Origin: Bacillus velezensis
Lineage (GTDB): Bacteria > Bacillota > Bacilli > Bacillales > Bacillaceae
Length of the DNA: 64,000 bases
Assembly: GCF_001461825.1 (NCBI RefSeq)
Contig: NZ_LLZC01000021.1
Span: forward strand, 62,001 to 126,000
Direction: 5' to 3'
Under the pieces are notes generated by a model that was not told where the DNA came from, made no database searches, and saw nothing but the letters and a program-made list of their open reading frames with translations. Below, piece after piece: positions 61,056 through 64,000 of this stretch (position 1 is its first letter; each line of letters begins with the position of its first letter). The position numbers and the translations under genes are program-made.

Positions 61056-61069
61056 AGAATGTTTGTTCG
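61056..61069. promoter_or_regulatory. LexA (SOS) box 1, yneA-proximal
   Basis: Complement reads CGAACAAACATTCT, a good match to the Bacillus SOS consensus CGAAC-N4-GTTCG in its left half. Confidence 0.75.
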
Positions 61070-61092
61070 CTTTTTATACCTTTCAGTATATA

Positions 61093-61106
61093 CGAACAAA
61101 CGTTTC
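61093..61106. promoter_or_regulatory. LexA (SOS) box 2
   Basis: CGAACAAACGTTTC, close to CGAAC-N4-GTTCG. Confidence 0.85.
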
Positions 61107-61122
61107 TGTCAATCGTTTTTTT

Positions 61123-61136
61123 CGAACCTATGTTTG
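61123..61136. promoter_or_regulatory. LexA (SOS) box 3, lexA-proximal
   Basis: CGAACCTATGTTTG, close to CGAAC-N4-GTTCG. It lies 59 nt before lexA and fits autorepression. Confidence 0.82.
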
Positions 61137-61194
61137 TACTGTCAGGAAAATCATGCTATAATCTACTTAAAATCGACGTTTTGAGGTGCGAAAT

Positions 61195-61815
61195 ATGACG
61201 AAGCTATCAAAAAGGCAGCTTGATATCCTGCGTTTTATTAAAGAAGAGGTAAAAACGAAAGGATATCCGCCTTCTGTAAGAGAGATAGGAGAAGCAGTAG
61301 GACTGGCTTCCAGTTCAACCGTGCACGGCCATTTGGCGCGGCTGGAGACAAAAGGCCTGATCAGACGGGACCCTACTAAACCGAGAGCGATTGAGGTATT
61401 GGATGAAGAAGAAGTCCAAATTCCGAAAAGCCAGGTCGTAAACGTTCCGGTCATCGGGAAAGTGACGGCGGGTATTCCGATTACGGCTGTTGAAAATATC
61501 GACGAGTATTTTCCGCTTCCTGACCGGATGGTTCCTCCGGGCGAACATGTCTTTATGTTAGAAATCATGGGAGAAAGTATGATTGACGCCGGCATTTTTG
61601 ACAAAGATTACGTCATCGTCAAACAGCAGAACACGGCCAATAACGGAGAAATCGTCGTAGCTATGACCGAAGATGATGAAGCGACGGTTAAGCGCTTCTA
61701 TAAAGAAGACAATTATGTGCGGCTGCAGCCGGAAAATCCGACGATGGAGCCGATTATCCTGCAAAACGTAAGCATTTTGGGGAAAGTTATCGGCGTATTC
61801 AGAGCCGTACATTAA
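61195..61815 (+). CDS. lexA: SOS repressor LexA
   Basis: Repressor and self-cleaving protease of 206 residues. Winged helix with [20 protein letters not shown], the Ala-Gly cleavage site in GKVTAGIPI, catalytic Ser in GESMIDAG and Lys in TVKRFYKE. The start is ATG 61195 (MTKLSKRQ), with GAGGTG upstream. Confidence 0.97.
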   Translation: MTKLSKRQLDILRFIKEEVKTKGYPPSVREIGEAVGLASSSTVHGHLARLETKGLIRRDPTKPRAIEVLDEEEVQIPKSQVVNVPVIGKVTAGIPITAVENIDEYFPLPDRMVPPGEHVFMLEIMGESMIDAGIFDKDYVIVKQQNTANNGEIVVAMTEDDEATVKRFYKEDNYVRLQPENPTMEPIILQNVSILGKVIGVFRAVH

Positions 61816-61838
61816 TTCTATTAAACTTCATTTATCGT

Positions 61839-61866
61839 AAAAAACCCCTTACAGAGGGGTTTTTTT
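61839..61866 (+). terminator. lexA terminator
   Basis: AAAAACCCCT, 5-nt loop, AGGGGTTTTTTT. Confidence 0.9.
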
Positions 61867-61870
61867 GCAT

Positions 61871-61928
61871 AAAAAAAGCAGATTCGCCCTGGCTTAAGAA
61901 ACGAATCTGCTAAGGAGGAAAAACTTAC
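61871..61928 (-). ncRNA. Candidate 58-nt small RNA with an anti-Shine-Dalgarno motif
   Basis: A self-contained transcription unit convergent with lexA. Transcript start is inferred near 61928, seven nt past a GATAAT -10. An unpaired 5' part contains CCUCCUU (complement of AAGGAGG, 61912-61918). It runs straight into an intrinsic terminator: perfect 9-bp stem GCAGATTCG / CGAATCTGC (61902-61910 with 61878-61886) and seven U (61871-61877). No open frame with a start codon fits. C-rich CCUCC loops are how Gram-positive sRNAs such as RoxS/RsaE and FsrA pair with ribosome binding sites. I do not recognise it as a named RNA. Confidence 0.65.
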
Positions 61929-61934
61929 ATTCTT

Positions 61935-61963
61935 ATTATCCGACATCACACTTTTGAAGTCAA
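61935..61963 (-). promoter_or_regulatory. Promoter of the candidate small RNA
   Basis: -35 TTGACT (61958-61963), 17-bp spacer, -10 GATAAT (61935-61940). Near-consensus sigma-A, and no coding gene starts downstream. Confidence 0.75.
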
Positions 61964-62119
61964 CTAATAATGTTTCCCTAAAGAAACTTTTCATCCATTT
62001 TTCAACTTTGTATATTTGTGCGTGATGAATTTGTTTTTGTCTATCTTTTCTTTTGGGCGGGCGATCAAAATTTATATATGAATATTTAGTACATAGTACA
62101 ATAGGTTATATTTAAATAT

Positions 62120-62146
62120 AAAAAAACCCGCTGCCTTTAGCGAGTA
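62120..62146 (-). terminator. Terminator of the secreted-protein gene
   Basis: ACTCGCT / AGCGGGT stem (one G:T pair) with T7 on the minus strand. Confidence 0.8.
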
Positions 62147-62153
62147 TCTATTT

Positions 62154-62582
62154 TCAATCAAAATGATAATATTCTACACCGTATAACCCTTTAATATAGG
62201 CGGGGCCACAGACGTTTGAAGAACTTTCAACCAGAATTCTGTATTTGTGATACGGATCAATTGATTTTTTATCCTGGGCACTGAGGTTTAACCAGCTGCC
62301 GCTGTAGTTTTTAGAACTTAATGTATAAAAATTTCCGTTCAGCGCCATCCGCTGGAGTTTCATGCTTAAACCGCACGAAGAGTTGTTCATGATGGTGAAC
62401 TTATATCCTAAAAAGTAATCGTCGGCAGCTACAGCCCCAGGATTTTCAATATGAAACTCTTTTGCATTTCCCTCCAAAGTGAAGCTTGTTTTTGATCCGA
62501 ATTCAGTGGTAGCCGCTTTAGCTGAGTGTATTCCGCTAAAACATAATAAAAAAACAGCAATACAAATCCAGTATTTTTTCAT
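62154..62582 (-). CDS. Secreted protein of unknown function
   Basis: Precursor of 142 residues. ATG 62582 (MKKYWICIAVFLL) is chosen, with AAGGGGGAT nine nt upstream. The signal peptide ends near HSAKAA. The mature part is about 118 residues, predicted mostly beta, with two cysteines (NNSSCGLSM and SSNVCGPAY) and aromatic-rich ends (YGVEYYHFD). Own terminator, single gene. No family recognised. A secreted structural or protective protein is possible but unsupported. Confidence 0.75.
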   Translation of the reverse strand: MKKYWICIAVFLLCFSGIHSAKAATTEFGSKTSFTLEGNAKEFHIENPGAVAADDYFLGYKFTIMNNSSCGLSMKLQRMALNGNFYTLSSKNYSGSWLNLSAQDKKSIDPYHKYRILVESSSNVCGPAYIKGLYGVEYYHFD

Positions 62583-62735
62583 TTGCATCCCCCTTTTTAC
62601 ATATTTTAACTTGTGAATCCTGTGATGTCTATTCACATTTTATTAAAACGTATACTTTATAACCACTATATACCAGTTTAAAAATTTGCGGATTGCTTAC
62701 AATGAAGACTAAACGAAATAACGAAGGTGGTTCAA

Positions 62736-63185
62736 ATGAAACACGTAATTGCTTTCGCTTCTAAAACGGCGCTCACACTTGCTTTACTGTACATTGTTCT
62801 GGATCTTATGTACCAAGTAACCTTTTTAAACGTTCTGTTTATTACAGTGATCTTAAGTTTAATCACTTATTTTGCGGGTGATTGCATGATTCTGCCGAGA
62901 ACAAGCAATTTCACAGCCGTTGCAGCTGATTTCGGAATTTCATTCATTATATTATGGATATTCCTTATGAACATTGGCGGATTTAATGTCTCTCCTGCCG
63001 CGGCATCGGTTATCTCTGCACTTGGCATTTCTGTTTTTGAGGCATTTTTTCACCGGTATTTGCAGCAATATGTACTTCCCGAAGATTATCAGGACACAAC
63101 AGAGGCGGATAGCACGCTATGGAGCTATCAAACCGAGGCGTCTGAAGAATTAGTGCCGGAAAAAGACCCTCAGGAAAAAACATAA
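62736..63185 (+). CDS. yndM: YndM, DUF2512 membrane protein
   Basis: Protein of 149 residues with four helices (FASKTALTLALLYIVLDLMY; VLFITVILSLITYFAGD; DFGISFIILWIFLMNIGGF; AASVISALGISVFEAFF) and an acidic tail. ATG 62736 has GAAGGTGG upstream. DUF2512; function unknown. Confidence 0.87.
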   Translation: MKHVIAFASKTALTLALLYIVLDLMYQVTFLNVLFITVILSLITYFAGDCMILPRTSNFTAVAADFGISFIILWIFLMNIGGFNVSPAAASVISALGISVFEAFFHRYLQQYVLPEDYQDTTEADSTLWSYQTEASEELVPEKDPQEKT

Positions 63186-63187
63186 AA

Positions 63188-63215
63188 AGGAGGCAATCGC
63201 CTCCTTCTCTTTTTA
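63188..63215. terminator. yndM terminator
   Basis: AAGGAGGC, 4-nt loop, GCCTCCTT, then T-rich sequence; overlaps the end of the next, convergent gene. Confidence 0.8.
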
Positions 63216-64000
63216 TTTTTGCTTCTGATCGTCCAGCGGCAGCTGCAGCAGCGAGTCTGTGCCTGTCGCTTTCGGCGTTTTTCCGTCCCATTTTTCAATC
63301 CATTTATATTTAATCATTTCATCGGACATTGATTTCTTTATGATTTGGTTGTAATCAGCGATCCCTTCCGCTTCAATTTTTTTCTTTTTCGCTTCGGCTT
63401 CGGCTATTTTAATTTCAGTTTGTGTCCGTTCAAGTTCCTGTGAAGACTTCACCCTTGCATCGATAGCTTCCTGTGTGGCTTTATCCGGCTTCGGTACGCC
63501 AAGCGTCAGATCATCAATTAAAAATCCAAGACTCTTCATATCATCAGCAAATCTCTTTTGAACATCGGCAGCGGCTTCTGCAGATTTTTGCCCGTATGTG
63601 TCAATAACCGAGTATTTGCTGATTGATTTTCGCGCCGCATCCCACAGCCTTGTTTTTAAATATGTATTTTCAATCGTTTCAACGTTTACCGCGCCGAATT
63701 TGTTAAACAGATCGACTACTTTATCAGGCTGCACGACATAGTTGTAAGCGATATCCATTTCTATATTTTTACCGTCTGAGGTTGCCACTTTTATATTTTC
63801 ATTATTCACTGTCTGCATACGCACCGGATATTCCGTTACTTTATTAAATAAACCGACTAAGTGCCAGCCTTGGTCCAATGTGTCGGATTTTACCCCGCCA
63901 TTCGGTGAGTATACAACCCCGACATAACCGTTCGGTATTTTTTCAATGAATAGTGACGCTGTAACGCCCGCAATTAAAAGGGCTGCACCTATAATCACAC
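63213..64000 (-). CDS. SPFH/prohibitin-family membrane protein, 5' end outside the window
   Basis: About 261 residues visible. One N-terminal membrane helix (IIGAALLIAGVTASLFI) is followed by an SPFH domain (IPNGYVGVVYSPNGGVKS; GWHLVGLFNKVTEYPV), then a charged coiled coil with EIKIAEAEAKKKKIEAEG. The frame is open to the window edge and the first visible codon is a GTG, so the true start probably lies beyond. Such proteins oligomerise at the membrane and organise microdomains or chaperone complexes. Confidence 0.85.
   Translation of the reverse strand, partial: VIIGAALLIAGVTASLFIEKIPNGYVGVVYSPNGGVKSDTLDQGWHLVGLFNKVTEYPVRMQTVNNENIKVATSDGKNIEMDIAYNYVVQPDKVVDLFNKFGAVNVETIENTYLKTRLWDAARKSISKYSVIDTYGQKSAEAAADVQKRFADDMKSLGFLIDDLTLGVPKPDKATQEAIDARVKSSQELERTQTEIKIAEAEAKKKKIEAEGIADYNQIIKKSMSDEMIKYKWIEKWDGKTPKATGTDSLLQLPLDDQKQK

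Overview
The window is chromosomal DNA of a Bacillus of the B. velezensis / B. amyloliquefaciens group. The reasons are the gene content and order of the B. subtilis lexA-tkt-ccd-citB-parEC-alsT-bglC-xynCD segment, combined with an iturin-family lipopeptide synthetase operon that ends directly upstream of xynD. Reading the adenylation-domain pocket residues gives Asn-Pro-Glu for the three modules visible in the first synthetase and Ser-Thr for the second. With epimerisation domains after Asn and Ser, this is bacillomycin D (bmyB 3' part and bmyC), not iturin A or mycosubtilin.

Layout. 1-18.3 kb: bmyB (5' end outside the window) and bmyC with its terminal thioesterase. 18.5-25.9 kb: secreted plant cell-wall hydrolases xynD, xynC and bglC, with an OmpR-type two-component system and a divergent DUF4870 membrane-protein gene lying between xynC and bglC. 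26.0-28.8 kb: an AT-rich accessory block with a two-gene operon that reads as a type II Thoeris anti-phage system (TM-Macro ThsA plus TIR-like ThsB), a small secreted protein gene and an MFS pseudogene. 28.8-31.9 kb: yndG-yndH-yndJ. 32.0-39.1 kb: a hexuronate operon (kdgK, a zinc alcohol dehydrogenase, kdgA, uxuA, uxuB, kdgR, an exuT-like transporter) with LacI-type operators and a precise 96-bp tandem duplication over the transporter promoter and start. 39.2-64 kb: conserved core: alsT, ynfC, a 41-residue membrane peptide, parC-parE, yneT, plsY, yneR-Q-P, tlp-sspN, an FbpB-like gene, yneN, citB, sspO-sspP-cotM, yneK, ccdC-ccdB-ccdA, ynzD, yneF, sirA, tkt, ynzC-yneB-yneA, lexA, a candidate small RNA, an unrecognised secreted protein, yndM and a truncated SPFH protein.

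How it fits together. XynC and XynD attack glucuronoarabinoxylan and BglC attacks cellulose or mixed glucans. The kdg/uxu operon covers fructuronate to pyruvate plus glyceraldehyde 3-phosphate, so the window pairs secreted enzymes that release uronate-decorated oligosaccharides with genes for using hexuronates, although uronate isomerase (uxaC) is not here. Core regulation is readable at several places: three SOS boxes between yneA and lexA, a GlnR/TnrA box at alsT, a CcpC dyad and a sigma-A promoter at citB.

Most worth following up: the Thoeris operon, whose near-consensus promoter is built into a perfect 15-bp inverted repeat; a 58-nt RNA candidate downstream of lexA with its own promoter, an unpaired CCUCCUU and a terminator; the duplicated operator/start unit before the hexuronate transporter; the 11-bp phased repeats next to the two-component system; and the full-plus-half condensation domain arrangement at the BmyB/BmyC junction.
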